Positions 10,672 to 26,279 are shown, numbered from the stretch's first letter. The stretch: DNA of 64,000 bases from Marinobacter denitrificans (GCF_008795955.1 NZ_VMHN01000001.1:930001-994000), one strand, 5' to 3'. The notes: a model not told the origin generated them from the letters alone. Numbers and translations are program-made.

Positions 10672-11430
10672 TCAGGATTTGCCCGGCATTGCCCGGCAAA
10701 TACTCACAAAATCTTTTGCGTTTAACGATGCTCCGCCAATCAGGCCACCGTCGATGTCCGGCTGAGCAAAAAGTGCGGCCGCATTATCCGCTTTTACACT
10801 GCCGCCGTAAAGCAGGGATATCTCTTCTGCCGGAGCCCCGAGGGACTTCAACTCGGCCCTGACCGCAGCATGCATGGCCTGGGCATCTTCAGCGGTGGCA
10901 GTTTTCCCGGTCCCTATGGCCCATACCGGCTCATAGGCGATCACAACTTGCTGCCACTGCCCGGACCCGACATTCGCAACCGCTCCTCGAACCTGAGCCG
11001 CGACAACTTCCACGGCAGCACCGGCTTCGCGCTCCTCCAGGGTCTCGCCGACGCATATTACTGCATCCAACCCTGACGCCAATGCCCTGGCGACTTTGAC
11101 CGCTACTTGTTCGTCGGTTTCGCCGAACAGTTGCCTGCGCTCTGAATGCCCCACAAGGGTAAAATCACATCCGGCATCCTTGGCCATCCCCGCGGATATT
11201 TCCCCGGTGTAGGCGCCTGAATCCCAGCAAGCAACATTCTGGAGGCCAACGGCAATCTCTCCGCCAGACTGCCTGATAACATCGCCAACAAACAGGGCGG
11301 GAGGAATAATAACAGCCTCCACACCATTATCAAGCGATGCCAGCTCTGACCAGACCTGGCCAACCAGACTACTCACAAGGTCTTTCGACCCGTTCATCTT
11401 CCAGTTTCCGGCGACGATCTTACGGCGCAT
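10672..11430 (-). CDS. tpiA: Triosephosphate isomerase
   Basis: 252 residues, TIM barrel. It interconverts dihydroxyacetone phosphate and glyceraldehyde 3-phosphate. N-terminal RKIVAGNWKMNG supplies the catalytic Lys, GHSERR the catalytic His and AYEPVWAIGTGKTA the catalytic Glu and loop 6. The start is ATG 11430, with CAGGGG upstream; the frame stays open to 11514 but those 28 residues are not family-like. Confidence 0.97.
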   Translation of the reverse strand: MRRKIVAGNWKMNGSKDLVSSLVGQVWSELASLDNGVEAVIIPPALFVGDVIRQSGGEIAVGLQNVACWDSGAYTGEISAGMAKDAGCDFTLVGHSERRQLFGETDEQVAVKVARALASGLDAVICVGETLEEREAGAAVEVVAAQVRGAVANVGSGQWQQVVIAYEPVWAIGTGKTATAEDAQAMHAAVRAELKSLGAPAEEISLLYGGSVKADNAAALFAQPDIDGGLIGGASLNAKDFVSICRAMPGKS

Positions 11431-11516
11431 AAAAAACCCCTGATTCGGCCCTGACTCGAGGGAGGGCGAACTATACAGCAGTCTTTTGCGGCAGACAACT
11501 GCACCCGGGCACAAAG

Positions 11517-12860
11517 TCAGGCCCGGGAATTCTCCACAACAACAGCAAGTTCCTCGGCAATCTTTACAATTTCCGACTCATCCTGCCCTTCGGTCATTAC
11601 CCGGATCAGCGGCTCAGTACCGGAGGCCCGCAACAGCACCCGGCCACCACCGCCAAGACGCGCTTCGGCCGCTGTCACAGCGCTCACGATATCCTCGCGC
11701 CCCAGCGGATCAAAGCGCTTGTCTACCCGCACATTGATCATTTTCTGGGGCAACTTGCTCATACCCTCGCGAACCTCAGCCAGCGAAGTGCCGGCACGGC
11801 TGATCGCGAGGAGCACCTGCAACGCTGAAACGATGCCATCGCCTGTGCCGGTGCAGTCACGGATCACCATGTGGCCGGAACCTTCACCGCCCAGCAGCCA
11901 GCCCCGCTCGATCAGCCTTTCCATCACGTAACGGTCGCCCACCTTGGCGCGTTCGAAATCGATACCCTGCTCCCTCAGGGCCAGTTCAACGCCCAGATTG
12001 GTCATCAACGTGCCCACAACGCCGCCTTTTAGCGTACCGGCGGCATGGCGCTGGGTGGCAATCACGTACAGCAACTCATCGCCATCGACTTCCGAACCGT
12101 CGGAATCCACCATCAATACCCGGTCGCCGTCGCCATCAAAGGCGATTCCCAAGTCCGCCTTTTTCTCCAGGACGGTCTTGCTAAGGGTATCCAGGTGCGT
12201 CGAGCCGACATTGAGGTTGATGTTCAGCCCGTCCGGATCGGCGCCAACCACCGAAACTTTCGCGCCCAGTTCGCGGAACACCTTGGGGGCTACGTGATAG
12301 GTCGCCCCATGAGCACAATCCAGTACAATATGCAGGCCTTCAAGGGAAAATTCGTTTGGCACCGTGCTCTTGCAGAACTCCACGTAGCGACCCGGCGCAT
12401 CATCCACGCGGAAAGCCTTGCCCAACTCCTTGGCATCACATACTTCAATCGGCCGGTCCAGCCAGCGTTCGATCTCGGCCTCAAGGGCATCATCGAGCTT
12501 GGTACCCTCAGGCGAAAAGAACTTGATGCCATTGTCGTGGTGCGGGTTGTGGGAAGCGCTGATTACAATGCCCGCGGAGGCTCGGAATGTGCGCGTCAGG
12601 TAGGCAATAGCCGGCGTTGGCATGGGGCCAAGCAGTTTCACATCCACCCCGGCCGCTGACAGGCCTGACTCCAGGGCAGATTCAAACATGTAGCCCGAAA
12701 GGCGGGTATCCTTGCCGATCAGTACACTGTTGCGCTGACCGTCACGCTTGAATGCCTGGCCTGCAGCCCAGCCCAGGTGCAGCATGAATTCCGGTGTAAT
12801 CGGGTATTCACCCACACGGCCCCGTATACCATCCGTGCCGAAGTATTTTCTCTCACTCAT
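11517..12860 (-). CDS. glmM: Phosphoglucosamine mutase
   Basis: 447 residues. It converts glucosamine 6-phosphate to glucosamine 1-phosphate for peptidoglycan and LPS precursors. The phosphoserine loop ISASHNP (Ser103), the metal loop DGDGDR and the sugar-binding GEGSGH are all present. Its start overlaps the folP stop by 4 bp, the usual folP-glmM coupling. Confidence 0.97.
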   Translation of the reverse strand: MSERKYFGTDGIRGRVGEYPITPEFMLHLGWAAGQAFKRDGQRNSVLIGKDTRLSGYMFESALESGLSAAGVDVKLLGPMPTPAIAYLTRTFRASAGIVISASHNPHHDNGIKFFSPEGTKLDDALEAEIERWLDRPIEVCDAKELGKAFRVDDAPGRYVEFCKSTVPNEFSLEGLHIVLDCAHGATYHVAPKVFRELGAKVSVVGADPDGLNINLNVGSTHLDTLSKTVLEKKADLGIAFDGDGDRVLMVDSDGSEVDGDELLYVIATQRHAAGTLKGGVVGTLMTNLGVELALREQGIDFERAKVGDRYVMERLIERGWLLGGEGSGHMVIRDCTGTGDGIVSALQVLLAISRAGTSLAEVREGMSKLPQKMINVRVDKRFDPLGREDIVSAVTAAEARLGGGGRVLLRASGTEPLIRVMTEGQDESEIVKIAEELAVVVENSRA

Positions 12861-13690
12861 CGCCCAGCTTCCTCCATTGCCATTACTACTTTAACGGCAT
12901 CAACTGTTTCCCTGACATCATGGACACGGATAATCGACGCGCCCTTCATCGCAGCTATTGTCGCGGCAGCAAGGCTTGCGGGCAAGCGCTCGCTGACGTC
13001 ACGACCGGTAATATGCCCCAGCATACTCTTGCGGGACATGCCCACCAGCACCGGATGCCCCAGCAGTTGCAGCTGCTCCAGCGAGGCCAGAAGCTGCAGA
13101 TTATGCTGGGGGGATTTACCAAAACCAAAACCGGGATCCAGGATAATGTTCTCAGGCAGCACCCCGGCCTTCTCCACAACCCGCATTCGCTCGGTCAGAA
13201 ACGAACTGACCTCTCGCCGTACATTGCGATAGCGCGGATCGACCTGCATGGTATCGGGCTCTCCCTGGATATGCATCACACAGACCGGAATCCCGGACCG
13301 GGCTACCGCCTCGGGCGCCCCTTCTCGCTGCAGCGCCCTGACGTCATTGATCATACCTGCGCCCAGCTTGGCCACCTCGGCCATCACCTGGGGTGAACTG
13401 GTATCCACCGAGACGATAACATCAAGTTCGCTGGTGATGGCCTCTACCACCGGGCAAACCCGCTCCAGCTCTTCTTCCACGGACACAGGTGTTGCCCCGG
13501 GCCGCGTGGATTCACCACCGACATCTATAAAAACCGCGCCGTGTTCCGCCATGTCGCGGGCCCTGGCCAGGGCGGCATCTACCTTGTTAAAACGACCGCC
13601 GTCGGAAAAGGAGTCCGGCGTCACGTTGAGTATGCCCATAACGTGGCAGCCGCACATATCCAGTATTCGGCCCGCGAAGTTCATTTGCAT
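12857..13690 (-). CDS. folP: Dihydropteroate synthase
   Basis: 277 residues, TIM barrel. It condenses p-aminobenzoate with hydroxymethyl-dihydropterin diphosphate in folate synthesis. The two family signatures [14 protein letters not shown] and [11 protein letters not shown] are intact, as is the pABA loop [13 protein letters not shown]. An in-frame ATG two codons later (13684) is an equally possible start. Confidence 0.96.
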   Translation of the reverse strand: MQMNFAGRILDMCGCHVMGILNVTPDSFSDGGRFNKVDAALARARDMAEHGAVFIDVGGESTRPGATPVSVEEELERVCPVVEAITSELDVIVSVDTSSPQVMAEVAKLGAGMINDVRALQREGAPEAVARSGIPVCVMHIQGEPDTMQVDPRYRNVRREVSSFLTERMRVVEKAGVLPENIILDPGFGFGKSPQHNLQLLASLEQLQLLGHPVLVGMSRKSMLGHITGRDVSERLPASLAAATIAAMKGASIIRVHDVRETVDAVKVVMAMEEAGR

Positions 13691-13712
13691 AAGCGACCTT
13701 TAGTGCGTCCTG

Positions 13713-13746
13713 CAAAAACAAACGCCGCCCCGGCCGGGGCGGCGTA
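13713..13746 (-). terminator. Intrinsic terminator between ftsH and folP
   Basis: The self-complementary block CGCCGCCCCGGCCGGGGCGG plus CG (13723-13744) is followed on the minus strand by TTTGTTTTT. It can end transcripts leaving ftsH before folP. Confidence 0.75.
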
Positions 13747-13783
13747 ATTGGATTAGTGATCGTTGCCGCGGCATTACGCCGGG

Positions 13784-15727
<1,944 letters not shown>

Positions 15728-15881
15728 GGATCATCACCTGTGAATTGAAGGATCGCCCCGTCAGGAGAAAGCCTTTTCTGACACCTTACACCAATTGTAC
15801 GCCCGTCCACCAGAAACGGCCTATCCGTATCGACCACTGCCTGGGCATCAGTCCCACGGCCATTTCCGTTCTGCGGGCGGG

Positions 15882-16502
15882 TCAGCCCTTAAATCCTTTA
15901 CACACCTGATAAATCTCCCTCGATCGTGCACGGGAGGAGTCAGGCTTCCTGCTGACCACGGTGGCAAAACTTTTACGCATTTCGGCCAGCAGAGTATCAA
16001 ATCCCTCTCCCTGAAAGACCTTGGCGACAAACACGCCACCCGGCTTCAACACCTGCTGCGCCATATCCAGCGCCAGTTCCACCAGGCCCATGGCGTTAGG
16101 GATATCCACTGCCGCCATACCACTCATATTGGGTGCCATATCCGAAATTACAACGTCAGCCCGCCGGTCACCCATTAATTCCAGCAATTCATCCAGCACT
16201 GACTGTTCCGTAAAATCCCCATGGACAAACTCCACACCGGCCAGCGGGCTCATTTCCAGAATATCGCTGGCAATAACCACGCCCTTATCGCCAACCCGCT
16301 CCACAGCCACCTGTGACCAGCCACCAGGGGCCGCACCCAGATCCACAACAATCTGACCGGGCCGGAACAGCCGATCCTTTTCATCAAGCTCAATCAGCTT
16401 ATAACTGGCACGGGAGCGATAACCGTCTTCCCGGGACTTTTTGACCCAGACGTCGTCGAAATGTTCCTTCAGCCAGCGATCACTGGTTTTCGAACGGGCC
16501 AA
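15882..16502 (-). CDS. rlmE: 23S rRNA 2'-O-ribose methyltransferase (U2552)
   Basis: 206 residues, FtsJ/RrmJ family, SAM-dependent. The K-D-K-E catalytic set can be placed at the Lys in RASYKL, the Asp in ISDMAPN, the Lys in FVAKVFQG and the Glu in RSREIYQV. The SAM loop is [13 protein letters not shown]. It is divergent from yhbY with a 156-bp gap that should hold both promoters. Confidence 0.97.
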   Translation of the reverse strand: MARSKTSDRWLKEHFDDVWVKKSREDGYRSRASYKLIELDEKDRLFRPGQIVVDLGAAPGGWSQVAVERVGDKGVVIASDILEMSPLAGVEFVHGDFTEQSVLDELLELMGDRRADVVISDMAPNMSGMAAVDIPNAMGLVELALDMAQQVLKPGGVFVAKVFQGEGFDTLLAEMRKSFATVVSRKPDSSRARSREIYQVCKGFKG

Positions 16503-16658
16503 AACCTACCTCCGATAAACATTCTGCCTCTGCACCTGGATACGTGGTAACTGCCATTTCACCGGCCGGGCGATCTGTTACAATCCAGCAATTATACGGA
16601 ATCGTCCGCTATTTCGCCGCTGACGATTTGTTAATTGCATCCATAAAGAGATTACATA

Positions 16659-16970
16659 ATGAGTCTTTCGCCAGAACAGCGCCGGGAGTACCGGGGCATC
16701 GCCCACAACCTGAAGCCAGTCATCATTGTTGGCGACAAGGGCCTGACAGAAGGGCTTCAGGAAGAGCTTGAGCGCGCCCTGAACGATCACGAACTGATCA
16801 AGATCAAGGTAGCCAGCCAGGACCGGGAAGCCCGCCAGGAAGCGGTAGCCGCCCTGTGCGAGGCCTCAGGCGCCGAACTGGTACAGACCATCGGCAAGAT
16901 AGCCGTCATCATGCGCCGGGCGAAGAAGCCCAACCCGAAGCTTTCCAACCTCCTGCGCCAGAAGCACTGA
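16659..16970 (+). CDS. yhbY: YhbY/CRS1-type RNA-binding protein
   Basis: 103 residues, a single CRM domain with the conserved loop VGDKGLTEGLQEEL and the segment LIKIKVASQDREARQEA. YhbY associates with pre-50S ribosomal particles. The divergent yhbY/rlmE-ftsH arrangement is conserved in gammaproteobacteria and supports the call. Confidence 0.95.
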   Translation: MSLSPEQRREYRGIAHNLKPVIIVGDKGLTEGLQEELERALNDHELIKIKVASQDREARQEAVAALCEASGAELVQTIGKIAVIMRRAKKPNPKLSNLLRQKH

Positions 16971-17000
16971 GCCACTGGAACCACAGGCAGACAAAGCAAA

Positions 17001-17032
17001 AAGCCGGCGGGGTCAGCCCCGCCGGCTTTTTT
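17001..17032. terminator. Bidirectional terminator between yhbY and greA
   Basis: The perfect 12-bp stem AAGCCGGCGGGG / CCCCGCCGGCTT has a 4-nt loop and T runs on both strands. It serves the convergent yhbY and greA genes. Confidence 0.9.
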
Positions 17033-17054
17033 GTGCCCGAAGGCATCCCTGGCT

Positions 17055-17534
17055 TCAGATGTGTTCTACCTGCTCGATCTCGTACTCAACCGTCCCTGAG
17101 GGCACACGAATCGCCACCACGTCGCCCTCGCTCTTGCCCACCAGGGCCCGGGCAATGGGCGAGGAAATCGACAGCTTGCCGGCTTTGATATCAGCCTCGT
17201 CTTCACCAACGATCTGGTAGGTTACCTGCTCATCGGTATCCACGTTGAGCAGACGCACCGTAGTTCCGAAAATCACCTTGCCGGTGTTTTCGATGGTGTT
17301 GACGTCGATGACCTGAGCTGCGGACAGCTTGCCCTCGATTTCCTGGATGCGGCCTTCGATAAAGCTCTGCTGTTCGCGGGCCGCATGATATTCCGCGTTT
17401 TCTTTCAGGTCGCCGTGTTCACGGGCGTCGGAAATAGCAGCGATCACCCGGGGACGATCTTCGGACTTCAGTTTCTTAAGCTCGTCACGGAGGCGGATTT
17501 CACCCGCCTTTGTCATGGGTACTCTGTCAGCCAT
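17055..17534 (-). CDS. greA: Transcription elongation factor GreA
   Basis: 159 residues from ATG 17534, matching the 158-residue E. coli protein. The start at 17591 would add 19 atypical residues overlapping carB. It rescues backtracked RNA polymerase by stimulating transcript cleavage. The N-terminal coiled coil carries the acidic tip [20 protein letters not shown], and a C-terminal FKBP-like domain follows. It begins 4 nt after the carB stop, the carA-carB-greA operon arrangement known from Pseudomonas aeruginosa. Confidence 0.96.
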   Translation of the reverse strand: MADRVPMTKAGEIRLRDELKKLKSEDRPRVIAAISDAREHGDLKENAEYHAAREQQSFIEGRIQEIEGKLSAAQVIDVNTIENTGKVIFGTTVRLLNVDTDEQVTYQIVGEDEADIKAGKLSISSPIARALVGKSEGDVVAIRVPSGTVEYEIEQVEHI

Positions 17535-17538
17535 AGTC

Positions 17539-20500
17539 TTACTTTCCTGCGTGTAGATCCTGAAGACGGCGCACAGTGCGCTCAGGGCCAAACATGATTG
17601 CCCTGCAGAACGCTTCTCCGCCCGCCAGGGTCGTTGTATAGGTTACCTTGGACTGCAAGGCAGACTGGCGAATCTGGGCCGAATCTGAAATGGCCTTGCG
17701 CCCTTCGGTGGTGTTGATAATCAGTTGAACCTGACCATTCTTGATGGCATCCACAATGTGCGGACGCCCTTCCCGCACCTTGTTCACCCGGTCAACAGTA
17801 ATACCGGCTTCTTTCAGAGCCTTGGCGGTACCGGTGGTGGCGATCACTTTGAACCCGGCGTCGACCAGATCCTGCGCCACTTTGGCGGCACCGGGCTTAT
17901 CGACGTCACGAACTGACATAAAGGCCGTTCCTTTTATCGGCAGGCGCTCACCAGAGGCCAGAGCCGCCTTGGCAAAAGCTTCGTCAAAGCTGTCACCAAT
18001 GCCCATTACCTCACCGGTAGATTTCATTTCCGGCCCCAGAATGGGGTCCACAGCCGGGAACTTGTTGAACGGGAATACCGATTCCTTGACGGAATAATAA
18101 GCCGGGACGATTTCCTGGGTGAAGCCCTGCTCGGCAAGTGATTTGCCAGCCATGACCCGCGCGGCCACCTTGGCCAGCGACACACCAATGGCCTTGGACA
18201 CGAACGGCACAGTGCGGGAAGCCCTGGGATTCACTTCAATAACGTAAATCCGTCCGTCCTGCCAGGCCAACTGGACGTTCATCAGGCCAATGACCTCCAG
18301 TTCGATGGCCATCTTGCGCACAGCTTCGCGCATCTCGTCCTGCACGTCTTTCGGCAGCGTGTAAGGTGGCAGAGAACACGCGGAGTCACCGGAGTGAACG
18401 CCGGCCTGCTCGATATGCTGCATGATACCGCCGATGACCACATCCTTGCCGTCACTGATGGCATCAATATCCACCTCAATGGCCGCATTCAGGAAGTGGT
18501 CCAGCAATACCGGGCTGTCGTTGGAGACCAGTACCGCATTGCGCATGTAGCGGACCAGCTCTTCTTCGTCGTAAACGATCTCCATGGCACGACCACCCAA
18601 TACGTAGGACGGGCGAACCACCAGTGGATAACCAATCTCACGGGCCGCCACGATGCCTTCCTCGTGGCTGCGCACAGTCGCGTTTTCCGGCTGAAGGAGA
18701 CCAAGGCGGCCAATCATCTGCTGGAACCGCTCCCGATCTTCTGCGCGGTCAATGGCATCCGGGCTGGTACCGATAATGGGCACGCCGGCCGCCTCCAGGC
18801 CTCGGGCCAGTTTCAGCGGGGTCTGGCCGCCGTACTGGACGATTACACCCTTTGGTTTTTCGACATTGATGATTTCCAGCACGTCTTCCAGGGTGATCGG
18901 CTCAAAGTAGAGGCGGTCCGAGGTGTCGTAATCAGTAGACACCGTTTCCGGGTTGCAGTTGATCATGATGGTTTCGTAACCATCGTCACGCATCGCAAGC
19001 GCGGCATGAACACAACAGTAGTCGAATTCAATGCCCTGGCCGATGCGGTTGGGGCCGCCACCGATGACCACGATTTTCTCACGGTCAGAGGCATCCGCCT
19101 CACACTCTTCCTCATAGGACGAATACATATAGGCGGTAGAGGAGGCAAACTCTGCGGCACAGGTGTCCACCCGCTTGTACACCGGGCGGATGTTCATGTC
19201 ATGCCGCAGCTTACGCAGGCTGGCCTCAGAAAGGCCCAGCAACGAAGCCAACCGAGCATCCGAGAAGCCCTTGCGCTTGAGGCGGAACAGGGTGTCGCGA
19301 TCTATATCGGCCTTGCCTGCGGACTTGAGAGCGTTCTCCTCCTTGATCAGATCCTCGATCTGAACCAGGTACCACGGGTCCACGTGAGTGTTGCGGAACA
19401 CATCGTCCACGGACATACCGGCACGGAAGGCATCACCGATGTACCACAGACGCTCGGCGCCCGGCACATTGAGCTCCTGAGTGAGCGTTTCCTGACCATC
19501 TGTGGTGCTCAGATCCACTTGCTCTTCAAAGCCGTCAGAACCCACCTCCAGGCCACGCATGGCTTTCTGGAGGGACTCCTGGAAGGTACGGCCAATTGCC
19601 ATCACCTCACCCACGGACTTCATCTGGGTGGTCAGACGGGCATCCGCCTGAGGGAACTTTTCGAAGGTGAACCGCGGAATCTTGGTAACGACATAGTCGA
19701 TACTGGGCTCGAAGGAGGCCGGCGTAACACCGCCGGTGATCTCGTTACGCAACTCATCCAGTGTATAACCCACCGCCAGCTTCGCCGCCACTTTGGCGAT
19801 CGGGAAGCCGGTGGCTTTCGAAGCCAGCGCGGAAGAGCGGGAGACCCGGGGATTCATTTCAATGACCACGACGCGGCCGTTATCCGGGTTCACCCCGAAC
19901 TGCACGTTGGAACCGCCGGTTTCCACACCGATTTCACGCAGCACCGCCAGCGAGGCGTTGCGCATGATCTGGTATTCCTTGTCGGTGAGGGTCTGGGCCG
20001 GCGCCACGGTAATGGAGTCGCCCGTGTGCACACCCATGGCATCGAAGTTCTCGATGGCGCAGACGATGATGCAGTTGTCGTTTTTGTCGCGGACAACTTC
20101 CATCTCGTATTCTTTCCAGCCAATCAGGGACTCGTCGATCAACAGCTCGTTGGTCGGCGACAGATCCAGACCACGGGTACAGATCTCCTCGAATTCATCA
20201 CGGTTGTACGCGATACCGCCGCCCGATCCGCCCATGGTAAACGACGGGCGGATGATGCAGGGGAAACCGATATCGTCGGCCACTTCCCAGGCTTCCGCCA
20301 TGGAATGGGCAATGGTGGCACGCGGGCATTCCAGGCCGATCTTTTTCATGGCCTTGTCGAAACGGTCGCGGTCCTCAGCCTTGTCGATGGTGTCAGCATT
20401 GGCGCCAATCATCTCAACGCCGTGCTTATCCAGCACGCCATGTTTTTCCAGATCCAGCGCGCAGTTCAGTGCAGTCTGGCCGCCCATGGTGGGCAACAGT

Positions 20501-20754
20501 GCATCCGGCTTCTCTTTTTCGATGATCTTCTCGACGGTTTTCCAGGTGATGGGCTCGATGTAAGTGGCATCGGCCATGACCGGGTCCGTCATGATGGTGG
20601 CCGGGTTAGAGTTAACCAGGATAACCCGGTACCCCTCTTCCCGAAGAGCCTTGCAGGCCTGGGCTCCAGAGTAGTCAAACTCGCACGCTTGGCCGATCAC
20701 GATGGGGCCGGCACCCAGGATCAGAATGCTTTTAATGTCGGTACGCTTCGGCAT
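17539..20754 (-). CDS. carB: Carbamoyl-phosphate synthase large subunit
   Basis: 1071 residues. Two homologous ATP-grasp halves make and phosphorylate carbamate ([15 protein letters not shown] in the first, [14 protein letters not shown] in the second). The C-terminal MGS-like allosteric domain ([18 protein letters not shown]) binds regulators such as UMP and ornithine. It supplies carbamoyl phosphate for both arginine and pyrimidine synthesis. The start codon overlaps the carA stop (TAATG). Confidence 0.98.
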   Translation of the reverse strand: MPKRTDIKSILILGAGPIVIGQACEFDYSGAQACKALREEGYRVILVNSNPATIMTDPVMADATYIEPITWKTVEKIIEKEKPDALLPTMGGQTALNCALDLEKHGVLDKHGVEMIGANADTIDKAEDRDRFDKAMKKIGLECPRATIAHSMAEAWEVADDIGFPCIIRPSFTMGGSGGGIAYNRDEFEEICTRGLDLSPTNELLIDESLIGWKEYEMEVVRDKNDNCIIVCAIENFDAMGVHTGDSITVAPAQTLTDKEYQIMRNASLAVLREIGVETGGSNVQFGVNPDNGRVVVIEMNPRVSRSSALASKATGFPIAKVAAKLAVGYTLDELRNEITGGVTPASFEPSIDYVVTKIPRFTFEKFPQADARLTTQMKSVGEVMAIGRTFQESLQKAMRGLEVGSDGFEEQVDLSTTDGQETLTQELNVPGAERLWYIGDAFRAGMSVDDVFRNTHVDPWYLVQIEDLIKEENALKSAGKADIDRDTLFRLKRKGFSDARLASLLGLSEASLRKLRHDMNIRPVYKRVDTCAAEFASSTAYMYSSYEEECEADASDREKIVVIGGGPNRIGQGIEFDYCCVHAALAMRDDGYETIMINCNPETVSTDYDTSDRLYFEPITLEDVLEIINVEKPKGVIVQYGGQTPLKLARGLEAAGVPIIGTSPDAIDRAEDRERFQQMIGRLGLLQPENATVRSHEEGIVAAREIGYPLVVRPSYVLGGRAMEIVYDEEELVRYMRNAVLVSNDSPVLLDHFLNAAIEVDIDAISDGKDVVIGGIMQHIEQAGVHSGDSACSLPPYTLPKDVQDEMREAVRKMAIELEVIGLMNVQLAWQDGRIYVIEVNPRASRTVPFVSKAIGVSLAKVAARVMAGKSLAEQGFTQEIVPAYYSVKESVFPFNKFPAVDPILGPEMKSTGEVMGIGDSFDEAFAKAALASGERLPIKGTAFMSVRDVDKPGAAKVAQDLVDAGFKVIATTGTAKALKEAGITVDRVNKVREGRPHIVDAIKNGQVQLIINTTEGRKAISDSAQIRQSALQSKVTYTTTLAGGEAFCRAIMFGPERTVRRLQDLHAGK

Positions 20755-21878
20755 TAACGTGCCTCCATCAGGCGAATAAATTCATCAAACAGCGGCGCCA
20801 CGTCGTGGGGGCCCGGACTGGCTTCCGGATGGCCCTGAAAACTGAAGGCTGGCTTGTCGGTACGACGAATTCCCTGCAGGGAATCATCAAACAGGGATTT
20901 ATGGGTGGCCTCCAGATTGTCTGGCAGGCTGGCCTCATCCACCGCGAAGCCGTGGTTCTGGCTGGTAATCATCACGGTACCATCTTTCAGGTTCTGGACG
21001 GGATGGTTGGCGCCGTGGTGGCCGTGCCCCATCTTGACGGACTTCGCACCACTGGCCAGAGCCAGTAACTGATGACCAAGGCAGATGCCGAATACCGGAA
21101 TCTCGGTTTCCAGCACTTCGCGGATGGCGGTGATAGCGTAGTCACAGGGCTCCGGGTCCCCGGGGCCGTTGGACAGGAATATGCCGTCCGGATTCATCGC
21201 CAAGACTTCTGACGCCGGGGTCTGAGCCGGCACCACCGTGATATCGCAGCCCCGGCCGGCCAGCATGCGCAGGATGTTGAGCTTTACGCCGTAGTCCCAG
21301 GCGACGACCTTGAACTTCGATTCGGTGCGCTCACCGTAGCCACTTTCGATGCTCCACTCGCTCTGGCTCCAGGTCCAGGTTTTCTCTGAGGTCACTTCTT
21401 TTGCCAGGTCCATACCCTTCAGCCCGGGAAAGGCGTTGGCCAGTTCCAGTGCACGCTCGGCTGTTGCGTTCGTGCCCGCAACCACCGCGCCGTTCTGGGA
21501 ACCCTTGTCCCTCAGAATACGGGTAAGACGGCGGGTATCGATATCGGCAATGCCAACGATGTTGTTGTCTCGCAGGTAATCCTGAAGCGAGCCGGTGCTC
21601 CGCCAGTTGCTCACCAGCAGAGGCAGATCGCGAATAATCAGGCCGGCAACCTGTACGCGATCGGATTCGATGTCTTCTTCGTTCACACCGGTGTTGCCGA
21701 TGTGGGGGTAGGTGAGGGTTACAATCTGGCGGGAGTAGGACGGGTCGGTCAGGATTTCCTGGTAACCGGTCATAGCGGTGTTGAACACCACTTCTCCGCT
21801 GGTTTCCCCTTCAGCGCCAATGGCGGTGCCGCAAAACAGGCTTCCGTCTGCGAGTGCAAGGATGGCTGGTGTACTCAA
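20754..21878 (-). CDS. carA: Carbamoyl-phosphate synthase small subunit
   Basis: A class-I glutamine amidotransferase that delivers ammonia to CarB. An N-terminal small-subunit domain ([20 protein letters not shown]) is followed by the GATase domain with nucleophile elbow [15 protein letters not shown] and catalytic [10 protein letters not shown]. The start is set at TTG 21878 (Met-Ser-Thr-Pro-Ala), which has GAGG nine nucleotides upstream. The in-frame ATG at 21893 lacks a ribosome site. Confidence 0.96.
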   Translation of the reverse strand: MSTPAILALADGSLFCGTAIGAEGETSGEVVFNTAMTGYQEILTDPSYSRQIVTLTYPHIGNTGVNEEDIESDRVQVAGLIIRDLPLLVSNWRSTGSLQDYLRDNNIVGIADIDTRRLTRILRDKGSQNGAVVAGTNATAERALELANAFPGLKGMDLAKEVTSEKTWTWSQSEWSIESGYGERTESKFKVVAWDYGVKLNILRMLAGRGCDITVVPAQTPASEVLAMNPDGIFLSNGPGDPEPCDYAITAIREVLETEIPVFGICLGHQLLALASGAKSVKMGHGHHGANHPVQNLKDGTVMITSQNHGFAVDEASLPDNLEATHKSLFDDSLQGIRRTDKPAFSFQGHPEASPGPHDVAPLFDEFIRLMEAR

Positions 21879-21947
21879 GGCTTGTATCCTCATCGAGTGG
21901 CGTACAGGTTCGTCACGAACAGGAACGCAAGCGCAAATTCAGGTCGC

Positions 21948-21986
21948 AAAAAAGCGAGAGGGAGTTGAACTCCGTCCCGCTTTTTC
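21948..21986 (-). promoter_or_regulatory. Terminator-like hairpin in the carA leader (candidate attenuator)
   Basis: On the minus strand an imperfect stem AGCGGGACGGAGTT / AACTCCCTCTCGCT is followed by TTTTTT. It lies between the carA promoter (22032-22060) and the carA start. It therefore sits inside the mRNA leader and could terminate transcription in a regulated way. Confidence 0.55.
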
Positions 21987-22031
21987 TATAGAGCGTTGTC
22001 AAAGCTACGCTTGGTGCAGTTAAACCGCCCT

Positions 22032-22060
22032 ATTGTAAGAAATCTGGGGCTTTGTGTCCA
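22032..22060 (-). promoter_or_regulatory. Sigma-70 promoter of carA-carB-greA
   Basis: On the minus strand TGGACA, a 17-bp spacer and TACAAT. The predicted transcript starts near 22025 and has a leader of about 145 nt before carA. The surrounding 330-bp gap also holds the attenuator-like hairpin and the 27-bp inverted repeat. Confidence 0.65.
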
Positions 22061-22094
22061 TGCGAAATCTTGCTTGTCGCTATATGCAACACCG

Positions 22095-22206
22095 GCTATT
22101 GGCTGGAGCTCCTTCCCCGGGAAACGCTACGAGCACATCCTTGTGCGCTTGACTTCGGCCCTCCATGGCCGAAGACATTCCCGGGGAAGGAGCTCCAGCC
22201 AATAGC
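22095..22206. repeat. Large hairpin element with perfect 27-bp inverted repeats
   Basis: Positions 22095-22121 and 22180-22206 are exact reverse complements (core TGGAGCTCCTTCCCCGGG). The 58-bp interior holds two more small hairpins, GCACATCCTTGTGC and CTTCGGCCCTCCATGGCCGAAG. It starts about 20 bp past the dapB stop. It may act as terminator or mRNA-end protector for dapB, or be a REP/BIME-type element; the arms are unusually long. Confidence 0.7.
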
Positions 22207-22226
22207 CTCAGAGTTTGCCTGCAACC

Positions 22227-24175
<1,949 letters not shown>

Positions 24176-24201
24176 GCTCTAAAACCCTGTTGGTAAAACG
24201 A

Positions 24202-24231
24202 GGAAAACGCGGGAGAGCTCCCGCGTTTTCC
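24202..24231 (-). terminator. Perfect hairpin between dnaK and dnaJ
   Basis: The arms GGAAAACGCGGGAG and CTCCCGCGTTTTCC are exact inverted repeats. On the minus strand a short interrupted T tract follows. It probably gives partial termination, lowering dnaJ relative to dnaK. Confidence 0.6.
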
Positions 24232-24253
24232 AACTGCCTGATGATCTTAAGTT

Positions 24254-26179
24254 TTATCGCTTGTCGTCATCTTTGACTTCTTCAAACTCGGCATCCACAG
24301 CGTCGTCGCTGGAGCCGGACTGAGCAGTTTCTTCGCCCCCGGCCTGCTGCGCCTGCTCTGCCTGTTCCGCGTACATCTTCTGGGCCATTTCAGAAGATGC
24401 TTCTGTCAGCTTCTGGGTCTTGGCCTCAATATCGTCCTTGTCGGATCCGGCCAGAGCTTCTTCCAGCTCCTTGATAGAGGCTTCAATAGACTCCTTCTCG
24501 CTGTCGGACACCTTGTCACCGGCATCGGCCAGGGTCTTGCGTACGGTGTGAACCATCGCGTCACCCTGGTTACGTGCCTGGACCAGCTCTTCGAACTTGC
24601 GGTCTTCGTCGGCATTGGCTTCCGCGTCGCGGACCATCTTCTCGATCTCGTCGTCATTCAGACCAGAAGACGCCTTAATCACGATGGACTGCTCCTTGCC
24701 GGTCGCCTTGTCTTTGGCCGACACATTCAGGATACCGTTGGCATCAATGTCGAAGGTGACTTCGATCTGCGGTGCGCCACGAGGTGCCGGCGGGATGTCG
24801 GCCAAGTCGAAACGGCCCAGTGACTTGTTCTGTGCAGCCTGCTTACGCTCACCCTGAACCACGTGAATAGTCACGGCAGTCTGGTTGTCATCCGCAGTGG
24901 AGAAGGTCTGCGACTTCTTGGTCGGGATCGTGGTGTTCTTGTCGATCAGCGGCGTAGCCACACCACCCATGGTTTCGATACCCAGGGTCAGCGGGGTTAC
25001 GTCCAGAAGCAGAACGTCCTTCACGTCACCGGAAAGCACGGCCGCCTGGATGGCAGCACCCATGGCTACGGCTTCGTCCGGGTTCACGTCTTTACGCGCT
25101 TCCTTACCGAAGAAATTCTTCACCTTCTCCTGAACCATCGGCATGCGAGTCTGACCACCGACCAGGATTACCTCGTCGATTTCGCCGATCTTGGCACCGG
25201 AATCTTCCAACGCAGTGCGGCATGGAGCGAGACTGCGCTCAACCAGTTCTTCAACCAGTGACTCCAGTTTGGCGCGGGTCACTTTCACATTCATGTGCTT
25301 GGGACCGCTGGCATCTGCCGTAACGTATGGCAGGTTAACGTCGGTCTGCTGGCTGCTGGACAGCTCGATCTTGGCTTTCTCGGCCGCTTCTTTCAGACGC
25401 TGCATGGCCAGTGAGTCACCGCGCAGGTCAATGCCGCTGTCTTTCTTGAACTGATCGGCAAGGTATTCGATCAGCTTCATGTCGAAGTCTTCACCACCGA
25501 GGAAGGTGTCGCCGTTAGTGGCCAGCACTTCAAACTGGTGCTCACCGTCCACGTCGGCAATCTCGATGATGGAAATATCGAAGGTACCACCACCCAGGTC
25601 ATAAACGGCCACGGTGCGATCGCCGCTCTTCTTGTCCAGCCCATAGGCCAAGGCAGCAGCGGTCGGCTCGTTGATGATCCGCTTCACATCCAGACCGGCG
25701 ATCTTGCCGGCGTCTTTGGTGGCCTGACGCTGGCTGTCGTTAAAGTAGGCCGGTACGGTAATAACCGCTTCGGTTACTTTCTCGCCCAAGTAGTCTTCGG
25801 CGGTCTTCTTCATCTTCTTGATAATTTCCGCAGATACCTGCGGCGGCGCCATCTTCTCACCCTTCACTTCAACCCAGGCGTCGCCGTTGTCTGCCTTGGC
25901 GATCTTGTAGGGCACCATCTTGATGTCTTTCTGGACCACGTCGTCTTCGAAACGACGGCCGATCAGCCGCTTGATGGCGTACAGGGTGTTATTCGGGTTG
26001 GTAACCGCCTGACGCTTGGCAGACTGACCTACCAGCGTTTCACCGTCTTCGGTGTACGCAACGATAGACGGGGTGGTGCGATCACCCTCGGCGTTCTCGA
26101 TAACCTTGACCTTGTCGCCATCCATGATGGCCACACAGGAGTTCGTGGTTCCCAGGTCGATACCAATAATCTTGCTCAT
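24254..26179 (-). CDS. dnaK: Chaperone DnaK (Hsp70)
   Basis: 641 residues. The nucleotide-binding domain has [26 protein letters not shown] and [11 protein letters not shown]. The interdomain linker [13 protein letters not shown] leads to the beta-sandwich substrate domain and lid. The C-terminus ends in an acidic EEVKDD-type tail. It works with DnaJ and GrpE encoded on either side. Confidence 0.99.
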   Translation of the reverse strand: MSKIIGIDLGTTNSCVAIMDGDKVKVIENAEGDRTTPSIVAYTEDGETLVGQSAKRQAVTNPNNTLYAIKRLIGRRFEDDVVQKDIKMVPYKIAKADNGDAWVEVKGEKMAPPQVSAEIIKKMKKTAEDYLGEKVTEAVITVPAYFNDSQRQATKDAGKIAGLDVKRIINEPTAAALAYGLDKKSGDRTVAVYDLGGGTFDISIIEIADVDGEHQFEVLATNGDTFLGGEDFDMKLIEYLADQFKKDSGIDLRGDSLAMQRLKEAAEKAKIELSSSQQTDVNLPYVTADASGPKHMNVKVTRAKLESLVEELVERSLAPCRTALEDSGAKIGEIDEVILVGGQTRMPMVQEKVKNFFGKEARKDVNPDEAVAMGAAIQAAVLSGDVKDVLLLDVTPLTLGIETMGGVATPLIDKNTTIPTKKSQTFSTADDNQTAVTIHVVQGERKQAAQNKSLGRFDLADIPPAPRGAPQIEVTFDIDANGILNVSAKDKATGKEQSIVIKASSGLNDDEIEKMVRDAEANADEDRKFEELVQARNQGDAMVHTVRKTLADAGDKVSDSEKESIEASIKELEEALAGSDKDDIEAKTQKLTEASSEMAQKMYAEQAEQAQQAGGEETAQSGSSDDAVDAEFEEVKDDDKR

Positions 26180-26279
26180 GTAAACACTCCAATTCGATTG
26201 TTCAATTCAGTTCCGGCTACCTTTAAACCAGTACCGGCAAAGCTTTCGGGAAACCCGTTGCGCTGCCTGTTTACTGGCT

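Noticed and set aside
18394-20757. 787-codon open frame opposite carB
   Set aside because: Composition shadow of the highly conserved carB gene on the other strand; no ribosome site and no family resemblance.
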